A stretch of 64,000 nt of DNA from Pseudomonadota bacterium. GTDB taxonomy: Bacteria; Pseudomonadota; Gammaproteobacteria; Xanthomonadales; Xanthomonadaceae. Below are positions 54,841 to 63,528 of this stretch, piece after piece. The DNA is taken from positions 186,001 through 250,000 of the forward strand of contig JAFEBV010000027.1 in assembly GCA_018242485.1 (NCBI GenBank), in the 5' to 3' direction. How positions within the stretch are numbered: position 1 is the stretch's first letter; every line of letters begins with the position of its first letter. The notes below the pieces were generated by a model. The model had not been told where the DNA came from, searched no databases, and saw only the letters and a list, made by a program, of their open reading frames with translations. The translations under genes were made by a program, and so were the position numbers.

Positions 54841-55229
54841 GGGTCAGCGCTCCGCAGCACGAAGCTTGCACCCCTCTCCCCTACCCCTCTCCCGCAAGGG
54901 GAGAGGGGTTGCATAAGCGAATTCCAGCGAACTGGAAGGACACCACTTCTCCCTCCGGGAGGAGCCGCTTTACCCTTCCCCCTCCGGGGGAAGGTGCCCG
55001 AAGGGCGGATGAGGGCACCCTCTTTGGGTGCGACGTAGCCTGCTGTTCGATGGATTGAGAAAGAATGGATCGTGCCCAGCGGAAATCGCTTCGATGACAT
55101 CACGGCGAACGATTTCTCGATTTGCCGAATGCCCAACCCCATCCCGTCCCCTTCCCCTGCAAGCAGGGGAAGGGCGATCGTGCCCAGCGGGAATCGCTTC
55201 GATGACATCGCGGCGAGGCTTTCCATCGA
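54841..55229. repeat. Gap inside the second RND operon, filled with repeats
   Basis: The gap of 389 bases holds no gene. In order: CCCCTCTCCC-type palindrome at 54870-54911, a shorter one at 54949-54963 (TTCTCCCTCCGGGAG), the CTTCCCCC-type repeat at 54973-55019, a 42-bp direct repeat (55068-55109 and 55176-55217, GATCGTGCCCAGCGG), and between its copies a palindrome CCCCTTCCCCTGCAAGCAGGGGAAGGG at 55148-55174. Confidence 0.8.
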
Positions 55230-56366
55230 TCACTTCGTTTGTTGTTTTGTGAATGGAACGGGGCGGTTGTTCCGATCCACCGGCTCGACGATCTGTCCCT
55301 CGCGCACGAGGTGCACGCCGGCGGCGAGGATCCAGTCGCCGGCGGTGATGCCCGAAAGCACGGGCACGGAATCCTCGCCCCACGGGCCGAGCTTCACCGG
55401 GCGCAGATGCAGGCTCGCCAGTGCGGCGCCATCGCGCGCGGTCTGCCCATCGGGAGTGACCACCCACAGCGCGGTCGCGCCGTCTTTTTCATATACCGCC
55501 GCGAGTGGCACGCTCAAGCTCGCGCCGGTCGGATCGGCGGCATACACGCGCGCGCTCTGGCCCAGTTCGACGTTGGCGCCAGCGGGCAGTTCCACGCGCG
55601 CGGCGTAGGTACGCGCCTGCGCATCGGCGACCGGGGACAGCTCACGGATGCGTCCGGGCATGCGCTGGCCCTGCTGCGCCCACAACTCCACCAGCACCGG
55701 TTCGCCAACCCGGAATGCGCCAATGCGTTGTTCGGGAATGCTGATCTGCACTTCGCGGTCGCCATCGGCGGCCAGGGTGAACACCGCCTGCCCGGCCGCG
55801 ACCACTTGCCCGGCCTCGGCCAGCCGCTGCGCGATGACGCCATCGACGGGCGCGCGCAAATCCGCATAACCGCTCTGGTTGCGCGCGGCGTCGTACTGCG
55901 CCTGCGCCTGCTTCACCGCCGCAGCGGCTGCCTGATACTGGGTTTCCACCGTATCCATCTGCGCCCGGCTCACCGCCTGCTGCTGCGCCAATGCCTGATA
56001 ACGCTTGCGTTGCGCCTGCGCGAGCGCCAGATCGGATTGCGCGGTGGTCAACGTCGCGCGCGCCGCATCGGCCTGCAGGGCCACGTCGCGCGGATCGATC
56101 TGCGCCAGCACCTGCCCCTTGTTCACCCGCGCGCCCATGTCCACCAACCGGCGCACGAGGTGGCCACCGATCTGGAACGCCAGCGGCGATTGCTGCCGCG
56201 CCACCACCACACCGGCGAAGGCCTGCGCCTGCAGGTCGGGGGTGCCCGGTTGCACCACCAGCGCCGGGCGCGGCGCGCCGGCATCGACCGGGCCGCGACC
56301 GCAGGCGGCGAGCAGCAGGCTGGCCGCCGCGGCGACCAATACGGAACGGGACATGGATCGACGCAT
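55230..56366 (-). CDS. RND efflux periplasmic adaptor (lipoprotein)
   Basis: Encodes 378 residues. The signal peptide has a lipobox (LLAAC, Cys22), so the adaptor is anchored to the inner membrane. Lipoyl, hairpin and beta-barrel parts follow in the usual order: FQIGGHLVRRLVDMGARVNKGQVLAQIDPRD, a coiled coil from about 90 to 155 (ALAQAQRKRYQALAQQQAVSRAQMDTVETQYQAA), YADLRAPVDGVIAQRLAEAGQVVAAGQAVFTLA, and SIPEQRIGAFRVGEPVLVELWA. It works with the permease downstream. An operator lies in the gap to the divergent TetR gene. ATG at 56354 is an alternative start. Confidence 0.93.
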   Translation of the reverse strand: MRRSMSRSVLVAAAASLLLAACGRGPVDAGAPRPALVVQPGTPDLQAQAFAGVVVARQQSPLAFQIGGHLVRRLVDMGARVNKGQVLAQIDPRDVALQADAARATLTTAQSDLALAQAQRKRYQALAQQQAVSRAQMDTVETQYQAAAAAVKQAQAQYDAARNQSGYADLRAPVDGVIAQRLAEAGQVVAAGQAVFTLAADGDREVQISIPEQRIGAFRVGEPVLVELWAQQGQRMPGRIRELSPVADAQARTYAARVELPAGANVELGQSARVYAADPTGASLSVPLAAVYEKDGATALWVVTPDGQTARDGAALASLHLRPVKLGPWGEDSVPVLSGITAGDWILAAGVHLVREGQIVEPVDRNNRPVPFTKQQTK

Positions 56367-56404
56367 GGGCGAAATCCCCGAGGATGCCGAAGGCGCGGTG
56401 AATT

Positions 56405-56447
56405 GATATACTGATCGGTATACTAATGATTCCGTACCGATCAGTCC
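56405..56447. promoter_or_regulatory. Palindromic operator of the TetR-type regulator
   Basis: ACTGATCGGTA (56410-56420) and TACCGATCAGT (56435-56445) are perfect inverted repeats of 11 bp with a 14-base spacer. They lie between the adaptor gene (start 56366, minus) and the TetR gene (start 56462). TATACT occurs at 56407-56412 and 56419-56424, possible -10 boxes inside the operator, so a bound repressor would block transcription. TetR palindromes of this length are usual. Confidence 0.85.
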
Positions 56448-56461
56448 AGTATTTCATCGCG

Positions 56462-57166
56462 ATGTCCGCTGCCCGCACCCCTGCCGCCCGCGCGCCCCAT
56501 GCCCGCGCCGAAAAATCCGCCCCCCGGGCCGGGCCGGGCCGGCCGAAGGATCCGGAAAAGCGCCGCGCGGTGATGGCCGCGGCCAAGCGGCTGTTCCTGC
56601 TGCACGGTTTCGACGGCATCAGCATAGAGGCGATCGCCGCCGAGGCCGGGGTGTCCAAGCTCACCGTGTACAGCCATTTCGGCGACAAGGAAGCGCTGTT
56701 CGGCGCGACCATCCACGCCAAATGCGAGGAGATGCTGCCGCCGGCGTTGTTCAAGGTGGCGCCGAAAGGATCGCTGCGCCGCCAACTGGAGACCATCGCG
56801 CGCGCCTTCTTCGCGCTGGTGACCAGCCCGGAGGCGATCGGCATGCAGCGCCTGATGGGCGCGCAGCCGATCGGCGACAGCCGCTTGCCGCAGATGTTCT
56901 GGGAAGCCGGCCCGCAGCGCATCCACGATGCGTTCGCGGGCTTCCTCGGCGCGAAGGTCGCCGCCGGGCAGTTGCAGGTGGCCGATCTCGACCGCGCCGC
57001 CTCGCAGTTCTTCTGCCTGCTCAAGGGCGAGACGCACGCACGCCTGTCCAGCGGCTGCACGGCGAAGCTGGATGCACACCACCTCGACGAGCACCTGCGC
57101 GCCACGGTGGACATGTTCTTGCGCGCCTACGCGCCGCGCGAGCCAGCACGCAGGCGCAAACCATGA
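56462..57166 (+). CDS. TetR-family transcriptional regulator
   Basis: Encodes 234 residues. A basic, Pro/Ala-rich N-terminus (about 1-35) precedes the TetR HTH (SIEAIAAEAGVSKLTVYSHFGDKEALF, about 53-78) and an effector domain (IARAFFALVTSPEAIGMQRLM, LDEHLRATVDMFLRAYA). The AefR-like C-terminus is suggested by FxLLKGETHARLxxG. It is divergent from the RND operon and has its palindrome in between, so it is the likely repressor of the pump and of itself. The ATG at 56462 follows the palindrome by 16 bases; earlier in-frame starts lie inside it. Confidence 0.93.
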   Translation: MSAARTPAARAPHARAEKSAPRAGPGRPKDPEKRRAVMAAAKRLFLLHGFDGISIEAIAAEAGVSKLTVYSHFGDKEALFGATIHAKCEEMLPPALFKVAPKGSLRRQLETIARAFFALVTSPEAIGMQRLMGAQPIGDSRLPQMFWEAGPQRIHDAFAGFLGAKVAAGQLQVADLDRAASQFFCLLKGETHARLSSGCTAKLDAHHLDEHLRATVDMFLRAYAPREPARRRKP

Positions 57167-57338
57167 CAGCCGTCACTGTCGCCAGCGCCGCCCCGGCGCG
57201 CACACTGGCTGCCGCCATGACGAAGGTCGCGATGACTTCCGGCACTACGCCGCCGCCCCCGGGGCAGGCGATGCTGCCGCACCATCGGCGGCACCTGCCG
57301 TAAAATCCGCACCCATTCCGCCCCGCCGAGCACGCGTC
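57167..57338 (+). promoter_or_regulatory. pcm promoter region
   Basis: A gap of 172 bases. TAAAAT at 57301-57306 is a likely -10 box; the -35 region was not identified. No gene is seen. Confidence 0.4.
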
Positions 57339-57986
57339 ATGGACTTCGAAACCGCCCGCGCCAACATGATCGAAAACCAGATCCGCCCGTGGGAGGTGCT
57401 CGACCCGCGCGTGCTGGACGCGCTGGCGCAGGTGCGGCGCGAGGATTTCGTTCCTGCCGCCTATCGCAAGCTCGCCTTCGCCGACATCGCCCTGCCGCTC
57501 GATCACGACGAGACGATGCTCAAACCCGTCGTCGAAGGGCGCCTGCTGCAGGCGCTGGATCTGGAGGCCACCGACGATGTGCTGGAAATCGGCACCGGCA
57601 GCGGCTTCCTCACTGCCTGCATCGCCCAGCTCGCCCACGCGGTGACCAGCATCGACATCCACGCCGACTTCATCGATTCGGCGCGCGCACGACTGGCCGC
57701 AGGCGGCATCCACAACACCAGCCTCGCGGTCGGCGACGTATATTCGTGGAATGCCGGCCGGCAGTTCGATGCCGTGCTGATCGGCGGTGCCGTGGACGAA
57801 ATCCCGGCGCGCGTGTTCGACTGGATTCGCGCCGACGGCCGCCTCGTCGTGGTGCGCGGACAGGCACCGGCGCAGGAAGCGGTGCGCATGACCCGCCGCG
57901 ACGGCGGCTGGCACGCCGAGACGCTGTTCGAGACCGACATTCCTTACCTGCGCGGCAGCGAACCCCGCGCGCACTTCGTGCTCTGA
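57339..57986 (+). CDS. pcm: Protein-L-isoaspartate O-methyltransferase
   Basis: Encodes 215 residues. It methylates isoaspartyl residues in damaged proteins with S-adenosylmethionine. Marks: ARANMIENQIRPWEVLDPRVLDAL, REDFVPAAYRKLAFADIALPLDHDETMLKPVVEGRLLQAL, VLEIGTGSGFLTACIAQLA (SAM motif I) and LIGGAVDEIPARVFDWIRADGRLVVV. In several Xanthomonadales pcm lies beside tolC, as here (59 bases apart). ATG at 57339 fits the conserved N-terminus. Note that the window also holds an isoaspartyl-peptidase domain at 15 kb; no direct link is implied. Confidence 0.9.
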   Translation: MDFETARANMIENQIRPWEVLDPRVLDALAQVRREDFVPAAYRKLAFADIALPLDHDETMLKPVVEGRLLQALDLEATDDVLEIGTGSGFLTACIAQLAHAVTSIDIHADFIDSARARLAAGGIHNTSLAVGDVYSWNAGRQFDAVLIGGAVDEIPARVFDWIRADGRLVVVRGQAPAQEAVRMTRRDGGWHAETLFETDIPYLRGSEPRAHFVL

Positions 57987-58044
57987 GCAAACACGCACCG
58001 ACCGCGCACGATCCCTTGCCCATCCCGCCCCCGGACCGACCTGC

Positions 58045-59613
58045 ATGAACCTGCGCATTCGCACCCTCCCCCTCGCCGTGTTGCTGGCGATCGGCTGCGC
58101 TGGCGCGCAGGCCGGTGACCTGCAACAGGCCTACGACATGGCCCGGCAGTCCGACCCGCAACTGGCCGCCGCAGCAGCCAACCAGCGTGCCGGTGAAGCC
58201 GGCGTGGGCATCGCCCGCTCCGCACTGCTGCCGCAGGTCGGCGCGACCGCTTCATTGACGAAGACATCCGGCGGCGGCCACCAGGACACCAGCTTTCCCT
58301 GCGGTGCAGGTACCTGCTTCGGGCGCGTGAACGGCAGCTCCGACACCACCACGCGCACCACCGGCATCAGCGTCCAGCAAAGCGTCGTCAACATCTCCAA
58401 CTACGAGTCCTGGAAGGCCAGCAAGAGCCTCGCCCGGCAAGGCGATGCGCAATTCGAGAACGCCAGCCAGACCCTGATAACGCGCGTGGCGCAGGCGTAT
58501 TTCAACGTGCTCAGCGCGATTCAGGATCTGGCTTCCTCGCGCGCGCAGGAACGCGCGCTCAAGCGCCAGTACGATCAGGCCAATGTGCGCTTGCAGGTCG
58601 GGCTGGCGCCGATCACCGACATGCAGGAAGCCAAGGCGCAGTACGACATCGCGCGGGCGCAGACGATCAGCTTCCAGACCGCGCTGTCGGATGCACGCGA
58701 GGCGCTGCGCGAGATCACCGGCCAGCCGCTCGATCATCTCAAGGGCCTGGCTGCGGATTTCAACCCGACCGCGCCCACCCCGGGCGATGCCGAGGCATGG
58801 GTGAAGATGGCGGTGGATCAGAACCCGCAAGTCATCGCCCAGCAGCGCGCACTGGACGCCGCCGACCAAAGCGTGGACGCCGCTCGCGCCGCGCACCTGC
58901 CCACACTGAATTTCAGCGCCAACTACGGCGACACCACGACGTGGGGCAGTTCCACGTCCGCTGGTACGGGCTTTCCCGTCGCCAGCGTGAATTACGGCCC
59001 GAGCTATTCGCTCACACTGACGGTGCCGATCTTCGCCGGCTTCGGTATTTCATCGCGCGTGGATCAAGCCATTGCCGCACGCGATGGTGCCGCCGACTCG
59101 CTGGAACAGACACGTCGCGCGGTCGAACGGCAGGCGCGCGCCACCTTCAACGCGACCATGGGCGGCATCATCGAGATTCAGGCGCGCAAGCAGGCGCTGC
59201 TGTCGGCGCAGACCGCGCTGGAAGCCACCCAGACCGGGCTGGAAGTCGGCACACGCACGATCGTGGATGTGCTGATCAACGAGCAGCAGTTGTTTTCCGC
59301 GCAACGCGACTACGCACGCGCGCGCAACAATTTCGTGGTCAACGGCCTGCTGCTCAAGCAGGCCGCCGGCAACGTGCAGGCCTCCGACGTGGCTGCGGTG
59401 AATGCGCTGCTGGTCACCGACGCCGAAGCGGCGCTGGATACTCAGGCGAACGACAGCGACACCACGATGCCGGGTCTGCCTTCGCAGCCTGCCAAGGCCG
59501 CTGCGCCGACGACGCAAGATGGTGCGCCGGCCAAGCCCGCGCCGAAGGCGAGGCACCACTTGAAGAAGGCCACGACGAAACCTGCGGCTGCCGCACCGCC
59601 GGTCACGCCCTGA
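58045..59613 (+). CDS. tolC: TolC-family outer-membrane export channel
   Basis: Encodes 522 residues. The signal peptide (PLAVLLAIGCAGAQA) is cut before GDLQQAYDMARQSDPQLAAA. The TolC repeat pattern is seen: VGIARSALLPQVGATASLT, ISVQQSVVNISNYESWKASKSLARQ, LQVGLAPITDMQEAKAQYDIARAQTI, LTVPIFAGFGISSRVDQA, LEVGTRTIVDVLINEQQLFSAQRDYARARNNFVVN. The C-terminal 70 residues are Ala/Pro/Lys-rich and low complexity. It serves type I secretion and efflux pumps, likely including the RND pump at 51-56 kb. It ends 11 bases into the convergent waaA. Confidence 0.92.
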   Translation: MNLRIRTLPLAVLLAIGCAGAQAGDLQQAYDMARQSDPQLAAAAANQRAGEAGVGIARSALLPQVGATASLTKTSGGGHQDTSFPCGAGTCFGRVNGSSDTTTRTTGISVQQSVVNISNYESWKASKSLARQGDAQFENASQTLITRVAQAYFNVLSAIQDLASSRAQERALKRQYDQANVRLQVGLAPITDMQEAKAQYDIARAQTISFQTALSDAREALREITGQPLDHLKGLAADFNPTAPTPGDAEAWVKMAVDQNPQVIAQQRALDAADQSVDAARAAHLPTLNFSANYGDTTTWGSSTSAGTGFPVASVNYGPSYSLTLTVPIFAGFGISSRVDQAIAARDGAADSLEQTRRAVERQARATFNATMGGIIEIQARKQALLSAQTALEATQTGLEVGTRTIVDVLINEQQLFSAQRDYARARNNFVVNGLLLKQAAGNVQASDVAAVNALLVTDAEAALDTQANDSDTTMPGLPSQPAKAAAPTTQDGAPAKPAPKARHHLKKATTKPAAAAPPVTP

Positions 59614-60901
59614 CCGGCAGCCACGCTTCCACGCGCTCAGCCGTGCGCGCCAATGCGCCGCGCTCGCGCTCGACCAAAGCGCGCCCGGCTGCACCCATCG
59701 TCCGCACGCGCGCGGGATCGGCCAACAGCTCACCGATGGCCTGCACCACGCCATCGCCATCGCCGGCTTGCAGCATGCCCCCCACATCGCGCAACAAGGC
59801 GGTCGCCTCGGTGAAATTCGCGGTATGTGGACCGACTACTGCCGGCACGCCCAGCGCCGCCGGTTCGAGCACGTTGTGGCCGCCGATGGCCTGCACGCTG
59901 CCGCCGACGAAAGCAACGTCGGCCGCAGCGTAAAACCCAAGCAATTCGCCGAGGCTGTCGATCACGAAGCAGTCGGTTTGCGCATCCGCCATGCCCTCGG
60001 CACTGCGGCTGCATGTGCGCCAGCCGCGCTGGCGGCAGGCGGCAATGGCGAACGGGAAGCGCGCCGGATGCCGCGGCGCCCACAGCAGCAACAATCCGGG
60101 AAAGCGCTCGCGCAAGCGCGCATGTGCCTCCACGACGAAAGCCTCTTCGCCTTCGTGGGTGCTGGCGGCGATCCACACCGGCCGCGCCGCGCCCCACGCC
60201 GCGCGGCGCTCGCCGGCCTGCGCAGCGAAGCCGTCGGGCAGACGCAAGTCGTACTTCAGATTCCCGCTCACGTGCACGCGATCTTCACGCGCACCCGCAC
60301 GCACGAAGCGCTGCGCATCGGACTGCGACTGTGCGGCGATCTCATCCACGCAGTTGAGCGCCATGCGGATCAGCGGCCGCACCGGCAGGTAGCCGTTGAG
60401 CGAGCGTTGCGACAGCCGGGCGTTGACCAGCAGCAACGGCACCTTGGCGCGTCGCATTTCCAGATAAAGGTTGGGCCAGATCTCGGTTTCCATCACCACG
60501 CCGATGCGCGGGCGCGCATGTGCGAGGAAACGCCGTACCGCACCGCGCAGGTCGCCAGGCAAATACAGATGCGCCACCTCGCCTTTCCAGCGTGCGGCCA
60601 CCTGTGCCGCGCCGGTCGGCGTGGTGGTGGTGACGAGGAAGATCGCATCGGGGTGGCGTGCGCGCAGCGCATCCACCAACGGCGCGACCGCGATCACCTC
60701 GCCGACCGACACCGCATGCACCCAGATCGTCGGCGGCAAAGGCGCGACGCCGTACCAGCCGAAGCGCTCGCTCCAGCGACGGAAATATTCGCGATCGCGC
60801 AGCCCGCGCCAGACCAGGTGGTACAGCATCGCCGGCACCAAGGCATACATCACGCAGGCATACGCGCCGCGCAGCAGGCGTTGCCAGAGCGTGACGGGCA
60901 T
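59603..60901 (-). CDS. waaA: 3-deoxy-D-manno-octulosonic acid transferase (KDO transferase)
   Basis: Encodes 432 residues. It adds KDO from CMP-KDO to lipid IVA at the inner leaflet of the inner membrane. Marks: an N-terminal membrane anchor (GAYACVMYALVPAMLYHLVW), IWVHAVSVGEVIAVAPLV, FLVTTTTPTGAAQV, VVMETEIWPNLYLEMRRAKVPLLLVNARLS, VHVSGNLKYDL, and the C-terminal site SLGELLGFYAAADVAFVGGSVQAIGGHNVLEPAALGVP. The ATG at 60901 starts MPVTLWQRLLRG. It overlaps the end of tolC by 11 bases. Single-gene unit, divergent from lpxL. Confidence 0.94.
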   Translation of the reverse strand: MPVTLWQRLLRGAYACVMYALVPAMLYHLVWRGLRDREYFRRWSERFGWYGVAPLPPTIWVHAVSVGEVIAVAPLVDALRARHPDAIFLVTTTTPTGAAQVAARWKGEVAHLYLPGDLRGAVRRFLAHARPRIGVVMETEIWPNLYLEMRRAKVPLLLVNARLSQRSLNGYLPVRPLIRMALNCVDEIAAQSQSDAQRFVRAGAREDRVHVSGNLKYDLRLPDGFAAQAGERRAAWGAARPVWIAASTHEGEEAFVVEAHARLRERFPGLLLLWAPRHPARFPFAIAACRQRGWRTCSRSAEGMADAQTDCFVIDSLGELLGFYAAADVAFVGGSVQAIGGHNVLEPAALGVPAVVGPHTANFTEATALLRDVGGMLQAGDGDGVVQAIGELLADPARVRTMGAAGRALVERERGALARTAERVEAWLPVRA

Positions 60902-61020
60902 GCGCGAAGGATACCGGAGCGCCAGGGAGCATGGGTCATCGGCTGGCGACAAGGCACGGCGTCGTGCCTGCGTCTTGGCAGACGTTCGATCAAGGACGGA
61001 TGACACTTTAGAATCCGCCG
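60902..61020 (+). promoter_or_regulatory. waaA/lpxL divergent promoter region
   Basis: TAGAAT at 61010-61015, in CACTTTAGAATCC, is a likely -10 for the acyltransferase gene. It ends five bases before the ATG, so the transcript may have no leader. TTCGAT at 60986-60991 is a weak -35 at 18-base spacing. Confidence 0.5.
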
Positions 61021-61923
61021 ATGCAGCTCCCTCCACGCCCCTCGTTCGCGCCGCGCCACTGGATCGGATGGCTGGGCATCGGCATCGGCTGGCTGGCCGG
61101 GCAGTTGCCGTGGCCGCTGCAACGCGCGCTCGGCGGCGGCATCGGTCGGCTGGCGTATTTCTTCGCGCGCTCGCGTCGCCGCGCGGCGCGCATCAACCTT
61201 GCGTTGTGCTTTCCCGAACTCGATGCAGCCGCGCGCAAGCAGTTGTTGCGCGAACACTTCGCTGCACTCGGCATCGGCCTGTTCGAGTTCGCGCGCGCGT
61301 GGTGGGGCTCCATCGCGACGCTACGGCGCACGGTGCGCATCGAGGGACTCGAACACCTGTGCGACGCCGTCGCGCAAGGCCGCGGCGTGCTGCTGGTCTC
61401 CGGACATTTCCTGAATCTGGAAATCTGCGGACGGCTGCTGTGCGATCACGTGCCGCTGGCCGGGATGTACCGCCGCCACGCTGGCGCGGTGCTGGAATGG
61501 GCGGTGCTGCGTGGACGCCTGCGCTACGCGGCGGCGATGTTCCAGCAGCACGAGCTGCGCGGCGCGATCCGCCATCTGAAATCCGGCGGCGTGCTGTGGT
61601 ACGCGCCCGACCAGGACATGCACGGCAAGGACACCGCGTTCGCACCGTTCTTCGGCATTCCCGCCGCGAGCATCACCGCCACCCACCAGCTCGCGCGCGT
61701 CAGTGGTTGTTCGGTGCTGCCGTTTTTCCATCATCGCGAGCACAACCGCTACGTGCTGCGCATCGCCCCGCCGCTGGCCGATTTCCCTTCGTCCGACGCA
61801 GCCGCCGACACCGCCCGCGTCAATGCGCAGATCGAGGCGATGGTGCGGCAGGCGCCGGCGCAATATCTGTGGATCCACCGCCGCTTCAAGCGCCGGCCGC
61901 AGGGCGAGCCTGCGGTGTACTGA
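61021..61923 (+). CDS. LpxL/HtrB-type lipid A acyltransferase
   Basis: Encodes 300 residues. It transfers a secondary acyl chain from acyl-ACP to lipid A at the inner membrane. The N-terminal membrane segment (WIGWLGIGIGWLAGQLPW) and family motifs are visible: SGHFLNLEICGRLL, the HX4E/D active-site motif (His-n4-Glu), MYRRHAGAVLEW, WYAPDQDMHGKDTAFAPFFGIPAASI and YLWIHRRFKRRP at the end. Whether it is LpxL, LpxM or LpxP cannot be told. It is divergent from waaA, which makes the KDO2 acceptor. Confidence 0.93.
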   Translation: MQLPPRPSFAPRHWIGWLGIGIGWLAGQLPWPLQRALGGGIGRLAYFFARSRRRAARINLALCFPELDAAARKQLLREHFAALGIGLFEFARAWWGSIATLRRTVRIEGLEHLCDAVAQGRGVLLVSGHFLNLEICGRLLCDHVPLAGMYRRHAGAVLEWAVLRGRLRYAAAMFQQHELRGAIRHLKSGGVLWYAPDQDMHGKDTAFAPFFGIPAASITATHQLARVSGCSVLPFFHHREHNRYVLRIAPPLADFPSSDAAADTARVNAQIEAMVRQAPAQYLWIHRRFKRRPQGEPAVY

Positions 61924-62123
61924 GCGCAGCGCACGCTACGGCAGCGCGGATCAGCGCCACGCGGAGCGGTATTTCCCCTTGTGCAAAGGATGCGAAATCG
62001 GCAGGCAGTGAATGCATTTCCTGCACTCATGGCGTTGTCTGTGTTTTACTTCATGTTATGTATAATTGACATTATGTGATTATTGGTTTACATTTTCATC
62101 CACTTCACCACGGAGAGCGCGTC
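61924..62123 (+). promoter_or_regulatory. AT-rich promoter region of the small membrane protein/XRE pair
   Basis: The stretch 62041-62099 is strikingly AT-rich in this GC-rich window. TTGACA (62066-62071) and TACATT (62089-62094) with a 17-base spacer form a good sigma-70 promoter. An imperfect ATGT-ATAATTG-ACAT dyad (62058-62072) overlaps the -35 box and may be the operator of the downstream XRE regulator. Confidence 0.6.
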
Positions 62124-62561
62124 ATGCCACACAAGGAACGGATGGCCTGGGTCTGGTTGACGACCCTGCTGCTTTGCATGGGCACGTACTTCGCGGCAGT
62201 GGTGGTGATGAAGGAGTTGCGGATCGAGTTGTCGTTCCTCCAGCAGATCGGGCTGCTCGCCGCGGCCACCTCGACGATGGCGGTGGTCGTCCTCGCCGAC
62301 CGCCTGATCGCCCGGTTCCGCGGCCGTGGGCGCAAGGCGGACGCCGGCGACGAACGCGACCGCCTGATCGAGTATCGCGCGGCCACGATCGCCTACTACG
62401 TGTTGATCGCCGGCATGATCCTGGTCGGCTGCATCATGCCGCTGGATCCGACCCAGCACCCATGGGACATCGTGAACGCAGCGCTGTTCTACATCGTGCT
62501 GGCCGAAGCGGTGAAGCTGGTGTTGATCGTGCGCGGCTACCGCCGGGGCCTGCATGTCTGA
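62124..62561 (+). CDS. Four-helix membrane protein, DUF2178-like
   Basis: Encodes 145 residues with four membrane helices: VWLTTLLLCMGTYFAAVVV, FLQQIGLLAAATSTMAVVVLA, TIAYYVLIAGMILVGCIMPL and IVNAALFYIVLAEAVKLVLIV. A charged loop with GDERDRLIEYRAATIAYY sits between helices 2 and 3; the DERDxxIxxRA loop is typical of DUF2178-like proteins paired with small HTH regulators. The function is not known. GGAGAG lies eight bases before the ATG at 62124. Its stop overlaps the XRE gene by eight bases. Confidence 0.8.
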   Translation: MPHKERMAWVWLTTLLLCMGTYFAAVVVMKELRIELSFLQQIGLLAAATSTMAVVVLADRLIARFRGRGRKADAGDERDRLIEYRAATIAYYVLIAGMILVGCIMPLDPTQHPWDIVNAALFYIVLAEAVKLVLIVRGYRRGLHV

Positions 62562-62766
62562 GCGCCGTCTCACCAACACCATCCGCACCTTGCGCTTCCT
62601 CGCCGGCGAGATGACGCAGACGGATTTGGGCGAGCGCGTCGGGGTGACCCGGCAAACCATCGCCGCCATCGAGGCCGGCAAGTATTCGCCGACGCTCGAA
62701 TGCGCCTTCCGCATCGCCGACGTGTTCGGCAAGCCGCTGGGCGAGGTATTTCGCTGGGAGCAGTGA
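62554..62766 (+). CDS. XRE-family HTH regulator, small
   Basis: Encodes 70 residues: a single Cro/C1-type HTH (TNTIRTLRFLAGEMTQTDLGERVGVTRQTIAAIEAGKYSPTLECAFRIADVFGKPLGEVF). The form VTRQTIAAIEAGKYSPTLExAFxIAxxFGxxLxEVFxWE is typical of small regulators (YozG-like) paired with a four-helix membrane protein. It overlaps that gene by eight bases, and probably represses their shared promoter at 62066. No ligand domain is present. Confidence 0.92.
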   Translation: MSERRLTNTIRTLRFLAGEMTQTDLGERVGVTRQTIAAIEAGKYSPTLECAFRIADVFGKPLGEVFRWEQ

Positions 62767-62778
62767 TGCCTGGCGCGA

Positions 62779-63528
62779 TCAGCCTCGCCGCTGCGCCTCA
62801 TGCAATTTCGCGTATTTCAGGAAAGCGTAAAACGCATGCACGCGCGCCGCGGTGAAACCGGCCCAGCCGTTGAGGAAGTAGCGCTTGCCGATGTACATGC
62901 GGGCGAACGCGAGCCACGGGTAGAACAACATCCTCATGCCGACGAAGCGCGTGCCACGCTCGCGCTTGCGGCCGACCATGCCGGTCGAATAGCGATTGAT
63001 CTTGTCAACGCGCGCGGCGATGTCGGTCTCGCCGCGATGACGCAGCGGCGCGCGCAGGTCGCGCACGCGGCCACGCACCGCCGGCTCGGCGTGCACCGGC
63101 ACCTCGTTCATGCGCGCACACGAGTGTCGGAACAACCGCAGTTGCCAGTTCGGTGCGCAGCGCGGATGCACCCAGCGCCAGAACAGCCATTCGCGACGTG
63201 GCAGGCGGTAGCCTTCGGCGCGTGGCGCGGTGAGTTCTTGTTCGATGAGCGCGCGCGCTGGATCGACGAGGGCTTCGTCGGCATCCAGCAACAGCACCCA
63301 ATCGTGCATGGCCAGATCGATCGCCGCCTGCTTCTGCGCCGAGTAGCCGGCAAAGGGTTGGACGTGAATCTGCGCGCCATGCCGCCGGGCAATGTCCAGC
63401 GTGGCATCGGTCGAGCCCGAATCCACCACGACGATTTCCTCGCAGAACGCCAGCGAGGCCAGGCATTCCTCCAGCGTGGCGGCATTGTTGAAAGTGGTGA
63501 CGACGCCGCTAATCGGCGGGCGGCTCAT
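62779..63528 (-). CDS. Family 2 glycosyltransferase (WaaE/KdtX-like)
   Basis: Encodes 249 residues. GT-A fold marks: ISGVVTTFNNAATLEECLASLAFCEEIVVVDSGSTDATLDIARRHGA, with the DSGSTD nucleotide motif, then WVLLLDADEAL (DxD). The C-terminal part (YSTGMVGRKRERGTRFVG, then YPWLAFARMYIGKRYFLNGWAGFTAARVHAFYAFLKYAKL) is of the WaaE/KdtX type that adds sugars to LPS core. Substrate not proven. It overlaps the ligase gene at ATGA (63525-63528), which suggests the same operon. Confidence 0.92.
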   Translation of the reverse strand: MSRPPISGVVTTFNNAATLEECLASLAFCEEIVVVDSGSTDATLDIARRHGAQIHVQPFAGYSAQKQAAIDLAMHDWVLLLDADEALVDPARALIEQELTAPRAEGYRLPRREWLFWRWVHPRCAPNWQLRLFRHSCARMNEVPVHAEPAVRGRVRDLRAPLRHRGETDIAARVDKINRYSTGMVGRKRERGTRFVGMRMLFYPWLAFARMYIGKRYFLNGWAGFTAARVHAFYAFLKYAKLHEAQRRG

